Shown: positions 45,271 through 56,409, counted from the stretch's first letter. The stretch: 64,000 nt of DNA from Tenodera sinensis (GCA_030765045.1 CM060962.1:143530525-143594524); one strand, 5' to 3'. The notes: generated by a model not told the origin, from the letters alone. Numbers and translations: made by a program.

Positions 45271-45645
45271 AGAGGCGCCTTGGCCGAGCGGTTAGAGCAT
45301 TCAGCTACTACCTAGGTGGCCTGGGTTCAATCCCAGGGACCCGCATGTGGTATTCGTGGTGGACGAAGCAGCATCAGGGCGGGTTTTCTCCAGGTTTCCA
45401 GTTTCCCCCGCCACTCATTTCACCAATTGCTCCATTATCACCTTCCCAATCAACGATTTTGCCTGCATCTCATATCATCCTCTTTCTTACTATCATACCG
45501 GGTGCTGGGCTGACCACCCACTTCCAGGTCTTTACTGCCTGGTCCGCAGGTTCCTGTGCTCCCTGACAGGTGTCTGACCCTGGCACTGGCTTGTAAGTCC
45601 AACATAAGGGGAGAGTAATCAGGTAAATAAAAAAAGGAAGAAAAG
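45271..45645 (+). mobile_element. tRNA-derived SINE (long-tail form), 375 bp
   Basis: The head (GGCGCCTTGGCCGAGCGGTT), shared body, and long tail (GGCACTGGCTTGTAAGTCC, then AAATAAAAAAAGG) match the copy at 22055. ATATTTTAAAAC at 45259-45270 and 45646-45657 is a perfect 12-bp target duplication, which fixes its limits. Confidence 0.92.
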
Positions 45646-46084
45646 ATATTTTAAAACTATTTGATCAACATAAATTGTTTGGTTTTAAATTTAATAATGT
45701 ATTCAAACTTTGAAACAGGAAATATAATAGTTTATATTAAATAAACTAATAAGAAACTAAACCCCTAAAAAGTGGAATCATATAATTCCCTTTATATGTT
45801 TACAAATAGAATATTCAGAAAGTACCTTTTGAAATAGGAAATAAATACCAGTAACATTATCAGTTTGATTTATACTTCAGATGAAAGTGGCATCTAATGA
45901 TGTAACACTATATTTGCAAATTGAAATCCGCATATTAAACAGCAAACTTTCCTGTTCTTGTAGCTTACAACAAATTCTCTCTACCACTCTCCATGAAATA
46001 GCCATACTCACCACTGAATGAAGCGTGTTGAAACCTGAACAGCAGTGAAAGGGAGGGATGGTTGGTGGAGTAGGGCAAGAGCGT

Positions 46085-46480
46085 GAGAACATGAGTAGCC
46101 CAGTTGAGGTGATTTTGTCCAGACCTGTCCTGACCTATCTCCATTTTCATTTATGGAGAACATTAAAGAATAGTGTATGCATCAAAACTGCACATGTTAC
46201 AAGAGCTGAAGAACAACATCCCAAGAGAAATACAATCAGTCAACATGAACTTTTGCGAGAACCAGAATTGTTTTTTGGAGATATAAGGAATGTGTTCGTG
46301 TTGAAGGTTATAAATTTCAACATATGTTGTAATGCAGGTAAGCCTAAAGTAAGTTAGTACAGTAGTTAGTGTTTTCTGTACATGTGTTGCTGGTCGTTTA
46401 CATGTAACTCTGGCAGAGGGCATGCTAGCCCTCACCCAGTCCGGTGACACCGGGGGGCAGTCTGGCTGATCTACAAATGC
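46085..46480 (+). pseudogene. Transposase C-terminus and 3' end (Tc1/mariner type)
   Basis: Frames give LSRPVLTYLHFHLWRTLKNS, ISQHELLREPELFFGDIRNV and, after a frame change, VRVEGYKFQHML followed by a stop. These correspond to the WPPRSPDLTxxDFxLWGxLK segment and the final CxxxEGxxFxHLL of DUF4817-type transposases. The noncoding end (46341-46480) is repeated in inverted form at 44400-44590. Confidence 0.65.
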
Positions 46481-46623
46481 AATGTATTTTGGTCTAGATT
46501 TTAAATTCTGTCTCATTTATTTCAACATATCAGTACATTAATTACAATTCTTGCTAACAAAAGAATGAATCCTGCTTTAAACATCCATGTGTTATATTTC
46601 CAAATGGCAAATGGTTTTAAAGG

Positions 46624-46817
46624 CCCCGGGTTTGATCCCAAGCATCCGCATGTGGGATTCATGGTGGACGAAGCAGCGCTGGGGGCGAGTTTCCTCCGGA
46701 TTCTCCGGTTTCCCCCTCCATCTCATTCCACCGGTGCTCCATCTTCATTCCATGTATCATCAGTGTCACCGCCTGTGGTGCTGTAGTAGTAAAAGCGGCG
46801 TTAAACACTACGAAAAA
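46624..46817 (+). mobile_element. tRNA-derived SINE (short-tail form), 5' truncated
   Basis: It begins within the box B region (CCGGGTTTGATCCCAAGCAT) and runs to GCGGCGTTAAACACTACG followed by A residues. The direct repeat AAATGGTTTTAAAGG at 46609-46623 and 46818-46832 is the target duplication, so the truncation happened during insertion. Confidence 0.9.
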
Positions 46818-47641
46818 AAATGGTTTTAAAGGATGAAAGAAAGTATAAAAACATTAAAACATCTAAGGCTTTATGGCAGTTTTATGGGGACAGCTCAAAA
46901 TGGTGACCTGAATTTTCAAGGCAAAGTTGACAGTGGTGAAGAACGATTGCTGTCATATATCCAAGATTTCTGGTGTGACCTGAATCATGGAAATGATAGT
47001 ATTGTGAATGTGTGGAATAAAAACAAGCAGAAAGAGGGAAAGAAACCATAACTGCATGACAGGAAACAAATCCATGACCTCTGGGACATCACCTATTGGC
47101 ATTAAGAATTAAGCCACATAAGCAGTTAAATGAATTAGTTAAGGAAATTGAAGCTTGAGAATGAGTTGGAGTCAACTTGAAACTTGAGTCAGTTTTGCAA
47201 CAAGAACTTGCAACATTACTAAGATAAGTGAAGTTTTTAGTTTCTAATTTGTTCCTACTTTAGTTAAACGAATGTCTCTAGAGTAGGTTGCAGCTAATTG
47301 TTGTTCAGAGTCACATAGTCAAGTGGCTAGTTTGAGACTTGAGGGGTTTTTGTGGCAATAAATTTTGAGAATGCTGACAATGAGCTGCTGCAGATATTTC
47401 TATACTAGGGCAGCAGTTTTAAAGTCATTCTAAGCCAATTTTTTATCCGGCTTTGCTGTAACACTGACTTATCAGCATCTAATATCAATACATTTAACAC
47501 CACATAACTGCATTATGCTTAGCGGAAGATACATTGCCTAACTCAAATTACTTATATCAATCATATCTACAATCTCTCGAGTTATTTTGGTGTAGTTTAT
47601 TAATACCTGTATATGCCCCAAAGTTCCATAATATGTGATAG

Positions 47642-47669
47642 ATCATCATCGTCGTCATCGTCATCGTCG

Positions 47670-47701
<32 letters not shown>

Positions 47702-47715
47702 ATCATCATCACTAT
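47642..47715. repeat. (ATC/GTC)n trinucleotide microsatellite
   Basis: ATCATC, GTCGTC and CATCGTCATCG units form an interrupted TCA/TCG array. Confidence 0.95.
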
Positions 47716-48089
47716 GAAGGCATACTAGGTTGTTAGGGAATGGACTAATCTAACATTTAATTTAAATCGTTTCATGCTTGAAGAAAAGCTGTCAGAAAGG
47801 TAACCCTTATTCTCTCAGAACATGTTAAAAGTAGCAATCTAATCATTAATAAATGAATGTTATGTAGTCGAATTTTGGAACACTTCACTTACACTGTAAA
47901 TTAACAGGACATGTTTCAGAAGCTCTTGACTGTAACTTGACTGGTGGCATTGGCAGCTTCGAGTTACAGTAGATGACGGAAGCATCCTTACAATGAAAAG
48001 GGATTAAAGTTGCACAATATTCACTTTCATTTTTATGGTTTAAACAAGATATTTTGAAGTTATGAAAGTTATGCTAAGCATGTACCAAC

Positions 48090-48264
48090 CTCCTCCAAAC
48101 CTGGATATCTGTCTCCAAGGAGAAGAGAACATCAGAAAGCAAGCGCTGATGAATATATGACCATTTGAACTCCGGAATCCGAAATGGGGGCCGAGTTGGT
48201 CCAGGACTGAACATAGGACGTGATGAATTCTGTGGCACTTGGCAAGGCTTTGAGCGTTTTGATT
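48090..48264 (-). CDS. rg: Neurobeachin exon (block IHQRLLSDVLFSLETDIQVW)
   Basis: The 175-nt exon follows a TTGCAG acceptor. Its first two bases complete a Glu codon from the large exon (HFE-SKRSKPCQVPQN). It encodes SRPMFSPGPTRPPFRIPEF, then KWSYIHQRLLSDVLFSLETD and IQVWR, leaving AG for the next exon. The FRIPEFxWSxxHQRLLxDLLFSxETD segment is strongly conserved in neurobeachins. The donor is GTTGGT, weaker than the usual GTAAGT, but it is the only site that gives the conserved WRSHSTK junction. Confidence 0.95.
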
Positions 48265-48394
48265 CTGCAACATAACAGCAATTAAATTCCATATGAATGA
48301 AACTGAAAAGTGAACAGAGATATGGGATACTTTTAATGAACCTCAAGAAAATGCATTTGTTTTAAAAAAGAAGCATAATTTGTTTAGTATCATT

Positions 48395-49161
48395 ATTTTT
48401 TTACTTTCTTTGCCACATAAATATACCATAAATAAGAAAGTATTATAATCCAGCCAAACATTTTAGTTACTGATTTCACTGGAAAAGCATGTTTTAGGAT
48501 CCCCTAAAACTCAAAAATTAAAGCAAGGTTCATATTTCTGTGTCTGTGTGTGTCTGTGTCTGTCTGTCTGTGTGTCTGTGTGTCTGTCTGTGTGTCTGTC
48601 TGTGTGTCTGTCTGTGTGTCTGTGTGTCTGTCTGTGTGTCTGTCTGTGTGTCTGTGTGTCTGTCTGTGTGTCTGTGTGTGTGTCTGTGTGTGTCTGTCTG
48701 TGTGTGTCTGTCTGTGTGTGTCTGCCTGTGTGTGTCTGCCTGTGTGTGTCTGTCTGTGTGTGTCTGTCCGTGTGTGTCTGTCCGTGTGTGTCTGTCCGTG
48801 TGTGTCTGTCCGTGTGTGTGTGTGTCTGTGTGTGTGTGTCTGTGTGTGTCTGTCTGTGTGTGTCTGTCTGTGTGTGTCTGTCTGTGTGTGTCTGTCTGTG
48901 TGTGTCTGTCTGTGTGTGTCTGTCTGTGTGTGTCTGTCTGTGTGTGTCTGTCTGTGTGTGTCTGTCTGTGTGTGTCTGTCTGTGTGTGTCTGTCTGTGTG
49001 TGTCTGTCTGTCTCTGTGTCTGTCTGTCTCTGTGTCTGTCTGTCTCTGTGTCTGTCTGTCTGTCTCTCTGTCTGTCTGTCTGTCTCTCTGTCTGTCCCTC
49101 TGTCTGTCTGTCTGTCTCTCTGTGTGTCTCTGTGTGTCTCTGTGTGTCTCTGTGTGTGTGT

Positions 49162-49244
<83 letters not shown>

Positions 49245-49530
49245 CGTGTGTGATGTGCATGTATATGATGTTTGTGAATAGCATAGCTCAAAAATAAGAA
49301 GGAATTAAATATCAAACCTAGTGTTTAAGTTCAATACATTTCAAGGATGTAACACCATTTTCAAGAAAACTCTCTCATTCATAGTACTCTTTACATGAAA
49401 AACTGTTACTTTTTAATCTTCTCCAAAATAGCTCTTAACAATTTTGATTAAAATGTTGCATGTATAATATATTCATATCTTAAACAAAAATATGTAGCCT
49501 GAATTTTCTGTTAATAGCTCTTAATTTGAC
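48395..49530 (+). repeat. Dispersed repeat family R copy expanded by a TG/CTGT satellite
   Basis: The flanks of the satellite match the family on both sides: TACTTTCTTTGCCACATAAA and TTTCACTGGAAAAGCATG before it, then GAATAGCATAGCTCAAAAAT, GATGTAACACCATTTTC and TTACATGAAAAACTGTTAC after it. The satellite occupies the same internal position as the simple repeats in the copies at 33362 and 38005. Confidence 0.65.
48538..49253. repeat. TG/CTGT satellite (about 715 bp)
   Basis: TGTGTGTCTGTC units (12-bp higher-order repeat) dominate 48600-49010, then CTGTCTGTCTCTG units, then a pure TG run from about 49160 to 49240. Open frames through it (Cys/Val/Ser or Thr/His/Asp/Arg repeats) are not genes. 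Confidence 0.97.
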
Positions 49531-49989
49531 TGAATACTCTAAAATTTTGTATAACAATGAAACCATAACACAGAATGGAAACTTAAAACAGGAAAAATGT
49601 ACAGCTCACTAAAATACACAACTTATGTCAAAGTTTTTGTTAGCATTAGCTGTTTTCAAAATATTCCATGTTGCAAGTTTAGCCATCACTTAGTCGACAT
49701 GCTTGAAATGCTGCAATGCATGCTTATTTTCCCCTTTTCTGTTCTTTCCATTGCAACAATAAACAAGGATACCACAAACAAAGATTTCAACATTTCAACA
49801 TTTATATATTCCTGCTTAATCTGGAACATATTCTACAAAAATAAATATTGTGAATAATGAAATCAGCTTAGAAGAAACCTTTATTATACAGGGTTCTTTA
49901 TTTAAAACCTAACGGAGCACACAGCTTTTCGCCTCTCCCACGACCTGGATTCCCCCACTACTAGCCACCATTGTGTGCGTAGCTAGTCA

Positions 49990-50320
49990 GTACTGGCCTC
50001 TGAAAATCTGCATCGCATTCAAGAGATCCCTCAACATGATTGGAAAGCTGGAGTTTGGTGTGCTGTTAGCGCTAGATGCGTAATTGGTCCAATATTCTAC
50101 AAGCAGACTGTAAATGCAGAGAGGTACCAAAATGACATTTTGACCCCATTTTATCATGAACTGAAAGAAGCAGAGAAATCATATGAGTGGTTTCAACAAG
50201 ATTCTGCTACTGCCCATACAGCAGAGGAGTACATGAATAACATTAGGGAAATGTTTGAAGATAGTGATTAGTACTGGTGTATGGCCCTCTTGCTTCCCCG
50301 ATCTAACAGTTTGTGATTTT
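49990..50320 (+). pseudogene. Transposase first part (Tc1/mariner type)
   Basis: The frame reads HDWKAGVWCAVSARCVIGPI, FYKQTVNAERYQNDILTPFY, then SYEWFQQDSATAHTAEEYMN and SPDL-like decay ending DLTVCDF at the LINE junction. The FQQDSATAHTA segment carries the second catalytic Asp. Several stops occur. It continues after the LINE. Confidence 0.78.
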
Positions 50321-50542
50321 GACTTTTTTTTTTGTTTTGTTTTATTCTGAAGGAAACTCTTTTGTACAATTAAGTACACTATAGTTTAGCTAGACTAGAA
50401 ACAGAACAATAATGAAACTTGTAATTGGGGTACCAGCCAGCGATAGTCCCAATAATGGTGCATAAAAATAGAGGAAAACAATTACAGCATTCTTTTTTAC
50501 ACAGATAACTGTTCAGTCGCAAATCAGAATGCCAGCGACGCT

Positions 50543-51448
50543 TCATCTTCGTTGTAGAGGTTCAGGGGGAAGATAAATATGGCGGAGTTGAGGATTGCGA
50601 TGGCGCAGACATGACTGATGCAGCTTCCTGTAGCAGATGCGGAGGATACACATCACCTCCGGTAGACCTAAATCAGCATGCAGAGTAGAGTTGCGCACAT
50701 ACCAGGGACCGCCAGTCATGAGGCGTAGAAAACGATTCTGTGTATGCTGGATCCTCAGGATCTGCGATTGAGCTGCAGAACCCCAAATGGCACAGCTATA
50801 CTGCCACATGGGTCGAATTAAGGAAGTATAAACCAGGTGCTTGTACCGCAAAGGTAAGGGCGAGGAACTGGACACAAGATGATAGACGTCATGGATATGG
50901 TGACGAATCCTCTGCACTAGACTACAAAGATGAGGACCCCATGTTAGCCGGCTGTCCAAAATAAGGACGAGGTATCTTATGGAAGTCGCTGTGGGTATCT
51001 CTGTCCCATTGAGATAAAGGGGATGATGGGTCACGTTCTTTTTGTAAGTGAACTTCACAACTTGGGACTTATGAGTGTTCATAGTCACTCTCCAACGTCG
51101 GCACCAAGACTGAATTTGATTGCACAAGTCCTGAAGGTGGCTAGCAGTCACAGCACAAGTATCCACAATCAGAGCCGCCACGACATCGGCATAGTGAGTG
51201 ATGGTGAGTTGAGGATGACTAGGAAAATCCGAGGTATATACCAGATATAATAAGGGGCCTAGTACGCTTCCTTGGGGTACACCAGAGAAAATAGGAAGGG
51301 CCTTGGAGAAGGCGCTCTCATATTTAATGGAAAAGGTGCGATTATGCAAATAGGTGTCCGAGAGATGCGGTTTGAGTTTGAGTAAAAGACCATTGTGCCA
51401 AACCTTATCAAAATCTTTCTCTGTATCCAAAAACAATCCTAAGCACAC
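50543..51448 (-). pseudogene. Jockey-type reverse transcriptase fragment
   Basis: The open stretch encodes GLFLDTEKDFDKVWHNGLLL, FSGVPQGSVLGPLLYLVYTS and HYADVVAALIVDTCAV, where the YADD active site has become YADV. It continues with MNTHKSQVVKFT and RYLVLILDSRLTWGPHL (decayed KYLGxxLDxxLxWxxHI) and ends with GPWYVRNSTLHADLGLPEV, the usual thumb and C-terminal blocks. The N-terminal RT part lies further up in another frame (51450-51900) with decay. Confidence 0.9.
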
Positions 51449-51908
51449 AGATAGATGTTCATATGTATCAAAAATAGTGTCAACAACGCGATGTAGCTGC
51501 TGAGAGCAGGAGTGAAGAGGGCAAAATCCAAACTGAGTATCAAGGATAATTTGTACGAGCTGAGATAAGAGGCGAGGCAGAAGGAGACATTCGAAGATTT
51601 TGGAGAGTAGGGAGAGTAAACTAATAGGATAATAATTGTGGGGATCATTCTTAACTTTGTCAGGTTTAGGAAGAAGGACAACAGTAGCATGCTTCCATTG
51701 GTGAGGGAGTGCGGAGAATAGCGTTATAGATCTATGTTAGTAGGACTAGCGCATTCCAGGGAAAATGAAGTATTAAGGGTTGCACAATAAGATCAGCACC
51801 TGGAGATTTGTGAGCTGAGGAGCGAACAATGATATTTTTAACTTCAGCAGGGGTAAAGTAGTGTCGAAAAGGAGTGAGTAATAAAGGTTGCGTGAGTTCT
51901 TCCTCCAC

Positions 51909-52625
51909 TCAATGATTGAATTCCACGTCGAGTACAGGATTGGGTGAAAACTGTCGTGCCAGGAGTTCAGAAAACAGGTTGACCTTCTCAAGTGGCGTAG
52001 AAAACCAAGTATTGCCACTCTTAAGAGGCGGTATGGCAGCAGAATGGCATGTCAAAGTTGTAGTCTTCTGCCGTAAGGATCCATTGCGGGTGTTTAAGGC
52101 TTGAAGTTTGCCTTCAGCAGCATTACTGCGTGCAGCACATAGGGCAGCCTTCAGCTCCCGATTAGCGCGGTTAAAATTAGTTTTATGAAGTGGGCAATGC
52201 ATACGTTCCCAGAGTTTCCTACAGTCCTTCTTGATGGAACCCAGAAGATGAATCTCAGGAGAGCAGAAAGTCATAGAAAGAGTATGGAGATTGTGGATGT
52301 TGCTGCTGGCAAGGTTGGCTGCACACTGTGTATTACGAGTCAGGGTAGAAACAGCCACATCAACATCACGGGGTGACTTAAGCAGCACAGTCATAACAGT
52401 GAGATCAGCAAGCAAAGAGGTGTACAAAGGCCAATCAAAAGGATACCATACCAGAGACGGAAAGAAGTCTTTGTACTTCACACCATCAGAGAGAGTAAGC
52501 AGGACTGGTAAATGATCGGAGCTCAGATCGTGAAAAACGGAAATATGGGAACAATGACAGGAAATATTACGTCCGATGAAGAAATCCAGCACGTCCAGAG
52601 TCCCACCATTGTGAAGGTAGAACAT
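51909..52625 (-). pseudogene. Jockey-type ORF2 linker between endonuclease and RT
   Basis: The frame starts near the end of the endonuclease (GTLDVLDFFIGRNISCH, SVFHDLSSDHLPVLLTLSD with the conserved SDH) and continues through a helical linker (FNRANRELKAALCAARSNA) to the border of the RT domain. It is separated from the preceding endonuclease piece by a frameshift near 52640. Confidence 0.85.
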
Positions 52626-52648
52626 GGGTTCAGCTGGACAGATTACAT

Positions 52649-53030
52649 CTAGGTGTAACTGATGAATTGCAGTGTGTAAAGTTTACCTCTAGGATTTGAG
52701 AGGTTCGAACCCCAAAGAGGATGTTTGGAATTAAAATCGCCTCCGATTAGAAAGGGGGCCTTGAAAGCAAGAGTAATACTCCAGAAATCGGCGAGACTAA
52801 CATGATTCTGAGGAGAAGAATAGAAATATCCAACTTGAATGTTTGCGGAAGTAGTAGACAGTTGAATCCGAGCAACCTGGAAGGAGTCTTCTGAAATGGA
52901 TGGAAGGGCATGGTGAGCCAAACAGGTTTTGATAAAGAAGGCAGAACCACCCGTTCTAGTCGGGTTAGGGTGATCTGCACGATATATATCATAGCCAGGA
53001 ATGTGGAAATGTATGTGAGGAGCCAATTTG
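52649..53030 (-). pseudogene. Jockey-type endonuclease N-terminal fragment
   Basis: The frame reads HIHFHIPGYDIYRADHPN, RTGGSAFFIKTCLAHH and FLIGGDFNSKHPLWGS, the standard APE-type endonuclease series (GYxxYRxDR, GGxxIxIK, GDFNAKHxxWG). The catalytic start before ETKL is missing: upstream of about 53030 the same frame only reads the opposite strand of the transposase. The LINE is thus 5' truncated here. Confidence 0.87.
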
Positions 53031-53220
53031 GTTTCTGTGGGGTAACCTGAAAGACAAAGTTTATGAGACAAATCCTCATACATTGGAAAAACTAAAGCAA
53101 AATATTAGAAACGAAATTGGAAACATTACAGTGGCCCAACTTAATTGTGTGAGTCAGAATGTGTTCTCAGGATATAATGCTTATTTAGCCGAGGGTGGAT
53201 GACTTTTCCAGCATCTTCTA
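53031..53220 (+). pseudogene. Transposase second part (C-terminus)
   Basis: The plus-strand frames give LWGNLKDKVYETNPHTLEKL, KQNIRNEIGNITVAQLN and CVSQNVFSGYNAYLAEGG, then HFQHLL and a stop. This is the expected end of a DUF4817-type transposase, continuing DLTVCDF from 50320 across the LINE. Confidence 0.8.
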
Positions 53221-54424
53221 TAAGGTAAGAGTGTTATAAATGCTTTATGCACAGAGTTATGTAGGAGCAAAGCCAGCTGTGGCACACACAATCACACAGG
53301 CAAAACACTGTGTGGCTGTTAGGTTTTAAATGAAGAACCCTGTATTAATTGTATAATACATAATGAATATATGTGTATTTGTAATTGTTACAGAAAATTA
53401 TGAGGATGCATTAAATTAGATTTTTTAAATATTTATTTGAAAATTTTGTTTCATTTAAAACACACTCAATTATTAAAAATTTACTTGTAATATTAAGACA
53501 ATTTTATTGAAAATATGAGGTGAACTAATAATTAATCAAGTTAAACCATGAATTCTGATTGCCTAGCCACTGTTCTTTCACCTTCAAACATAGATATAAA
53601 TTTTCATTGCTTCACTGTGAATAGCTTCAGTTTTTAGATACTATACATGTATTGTTTACTTCAGGTGATCATAATGGAACTACAGCATGCATGTATTAAT
53701 TTCTTATTGTTACAAAAATATTGACCATGATTTTGTTAAAAGCTCAGTAAGTGATTTAAATTATTAATAAAATCATATCAATAATTGAGAAGTAGCTCAG
53801 CAATGCTCCAGGCACTTCTTTTTCATATTAAGCTGCTTTACTGCACTGCTTTTATCACCACAGAAAAGTACTAACAAATGCTGGTCAATTTGAATTTGCT
53901 AATGCTTTAAGATTTGAAATTAAATATTATAACATTAATAGATAACTTTATATTTTAAAATTATAGAGGTGTATGGTTAGTATATAGCAGGCAATTACAG
54001 CCTTATGATACGGTAAAACGTAGTAATTTCTGTACTCCTTCCAAGGTCATTACAAAGCAGGTGGAAGAAAGCTATAAGTCTGATGCGATACATTCACATG
54101 ACTTTTATCTATCAATGAAAAGTTTACAAAGCTATATATAGTGTTCATATAAAAAAGAGTCTTCTATCAACATTATGTTGCTCAAGATATATTTTTTCTT
54201 AGAAATGAAATTATTTCAAAAGCAAGAAAAGCTTTGTTACAACATGGAAAAATAGCATTCAGCTCTTTATTTGTGGCAACATACTCTTACAATGGAAAAA
54301 AGGAAAAAAGAAGAGAAACACAAACTTTCAAGCACATCCATTACATAATGCACTAGTGGAAAGAGGTACACATGCAATATGGAAAAATGGGAAAACATCT
54401 AATACTATGAAAAAATTTACCTAA

Positions 54425-54765
54425 CACAATCTTTGTTTTAATGAGTGTGTTAATCAGCATTTTTTTATTAAGTTTTTGTCTATCTATTATGGTTTCCTTT
54501 AATAAAAAGTTCAATCAGGTAAAAAGAACTTTACAGGTTATTCACCAAAAATTAAAAATAAGCATTTTGTTTTTCAGGTCAATGTGTCAAAACATGACAT
54601 TTTTTCATAATTGTTGGAGCCATTTCTGAGAAAACCAAAATAAAAAATATTCTTTGTGAAGGTTAGATTGGGGTGGTGGGACTTTATTGGAAATTTCATG
54701 CTGCATTCTTGGAAGATATTGAACTTTAAAACAAATGTTGGTCACACCCACACTTACACCATGCC
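54425..54765 (-). repeat. Dispersed repeat family R, partial copy (reverse)
   Basis: AAAAAGAACTTTACAGGTTA, TTCACCAAAAATTAAA and GCATTCTTGGAAGATATTGA match the copies at 38005 and 15660. Confidence 0.6.
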
Positions 54766-55095
54766 CCTTATTTTATTTCTTTCCCTTATTTTCTTTATTT
54801 AGTTTATCTTCTTTTTAGTTTTTATTCAGGGGAACTTAAAACACATAATTACAGTAAAATATAAATATTAAACATTTTACTAAAATGCTACCTTGTGGCA
54901 GAGAAAATAAAACTGAGCATTGCTGTGCATTATTTTATAGTACCATCACTGTATATCTGGCTCTGGCATTTTGTGCAACTGAGAGAAGCAGTGTTGCCAA
55001 CTCTTGCCACTGCAGTATATACATGTGCTATCTCTTCCTAAAATGCAAATAATTCTGAAGAACCACTAGCCATAACATTATAACAACTATAACTA

Positions 55096-56409
55096 TGAGG
55101 GGCATCTCAAAAGTAAGTTACACTATTTTTTTAAACCCGCGCAGTAGGTGGGAAAAGTCTGAAAGTCCCAGGGAATATAGGTACGGGTGTAGTAGCAGCA
55201 CTGTAAAATTCCTAGGCACCTAGGTTTACTGCTTGGACATCAAAACGGCAGTGATCATGGAGATTCCACTCGTTCATACCGCCAATTGCAAAGTTCGCAC
55301 TGTAATCCATTTTTTGACAGGAAAAACTAAATGTGCAACTGAAATTCATTGCGAGTTGTGCAGTGTTTATGGAAAAGACAAACGGTTTCTCATTGGCGCC
55401 AATCATCCATTGAAGGGAGAACATTATACAATGAGCAATGAAGCAGCTGACCCTTCACTTCCCACGCTCCAGATATTGTTGACGAGGTTTGAGCAGTCGT
55501 GAACACCGATCAGTGCCTTACACTTGAAGCAGTTTTGTTTGAACTTCCTCCTTATATTGAAATAAGCCATGCATCACTTCACAGGATTATTTCCAAGGAT
55601 CTGTGTCTATCGAAAGTGTGTGGAAGATGGGTTCCCTGCGTGCTTTCAGAACAACACAAGGAGCAGAGAATTGATGCCGCATTGCAATTTTTGCAATTTT
55701 TTGAGGAGGAGGGAGATGGTTTATTTGACAGAATAGTGACCGGGGACAAAACATGGATCCATCACTGGACACCCGAATCCAAAAGACAGAGCATGGTGTG
55801 GAAATGAAAGGATGAGGCAACACCAAAAAAGGCAAAAGTTGTTGCATTGGCTGGCAAGGTCATGGCAACGATATTCTGAGATTCGAAGGGAGTACTGTTA
55901 ATCGATTACCTACCCCATGGGACCACAATGACAGCTGCTTGCTATTGTGAGGTGCTGAGAAAACCCAGAAGAGCCATACTAAACAAAAGGAGGGGAAAGA
56001 TGAGCAAAACAGTTTTTATGTTCCACAGTAACGCTTGCCCGCACGCTGCTTGTGAAACTTAAGCCCTGTTTGAGCAGTTTTGATGGGATGTTTTCAGTCA
56101 TCCATCATATTCAACTGACCTTGCAGTGAGTGATTACCATCTGTTTCTGGAGCTGCAGCAACATCATGGGGGAAGGCGCTTCGTAAATGACGAGGAACTG
56201 AAACAAGAAGTGTAAAGATGGCTATCCAGTTTGGCGGGAGAGTGGTTTGACATTGGGTTAAAAAAAACTGTTACCACAGTATCAAAATGTATTGAGGTTC
56301 AAGGAAATTATGTGGAATGGAGCTTTCAAAATATACCCTTTTTAAAACATTTAAATGTTTTGTTATTTTTTTAAAAAAATAGTGTAACTTACTTTTGAGA
56401 CACCCCTCA
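55096..56409 (+). mobile_element. Complete but decayed mariner element (1,314 bp)
   Basis: Near-perfect inverted ends are TGAGGGGCATCTCAAAAGTA on the left and, reversed, TGAGGGGTGTCTCAAAAGTA on the right, continuing AGTTACACTATTTTTTTAAA on both sides. TA precedes the left end; the right side has TG, a changed TA. The size is normal for mariner. The transposase is broken (see separate entry). Confidence 0.92.
55258..56350 (+). pseudogene. mariner transposase pseudogene
   Basis: It starts MEIPLVHTANCKVRTVIHFL (the N-terminal end-binding domain), with a frameshift after EIHCELCSVYGKD. It continues with EISHASLHRIISKDLCLSKV, GRWVPCVLSEQHKEQRIDAA and LFDRIVTGDKTWIHHWTPES (first catalytic Asp). 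The second catalytic segment reads FHSNACPH, so the Asp of HDNA is lost, and SDYHLF keeps the third. It ends TKVSKCIEVQGNYVE-like. Stops and the missing Asp make it inactive. Family: mariner with the WVPHxL, YSPDLA-type blocks. Confidence 0.9.

Larger units (their letters stand above)
41812..48089 (-). other. rg: Intron of neurobeachin (6.3 kb)
   Basis: Stretches 41812-44395 and 46835-47640 are AT-rich without recognisable genes or repeats, apart from a TCA/TCG run at about 42648-42706. The rest holds transposase fragments, two SINEs and a trinucleotide repeat. Confidence 0.7.
50321..53030 (-). mobile_element. Jockey-type LINE, 5' truncated and decayed
   Basis: On the minus strand the element runs from an endonuclease fragment near 53030 to an A-rich tail at about 50321-50345 (a T-run on the plus strand). 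It inserted inside the transposase between the codons for DF and LWGN. Frameshifts separate endonuclease, linker and reverse-transcriptase parts, so it is inactive. The motif order endonuclease-RT without RNase H fits the Jockey group. Confidence 0.85.
49889..53342 (+). mobile_element. Tc1/mariner-type transposon split by a Jockey-type LINE
   Basis: Inverted ends are CAGGGTTCTTTATTTAAAAC on the left and, reversed, CAGGGTTCTTCATTTAAAAC on the right, each beside TA (49887-49888 and 53343-53344). The transposase is on the plus strand in two pieces, 49890-50320 and about 53030-53220, with the LINE between. Without the LINE the transposon would be only about 0.7 kb, so it was already internally deleted. 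Confidence 0.88.

Noticed and set aside
46833..47060. 72-codon plus-strand frame with LLSYIQDFWCDLNHGND
   Set aside because: No domain or family recognised, no splice-compatible context, and the host gene is on the other strand; treated as chance.
48511..49315. Open frames of about 250 codons (Cys-Val-Ser or Thr-His-Asp-Arg repeats)
   Set aside because: They are translations of the TG/CTGT satellite on both strands.
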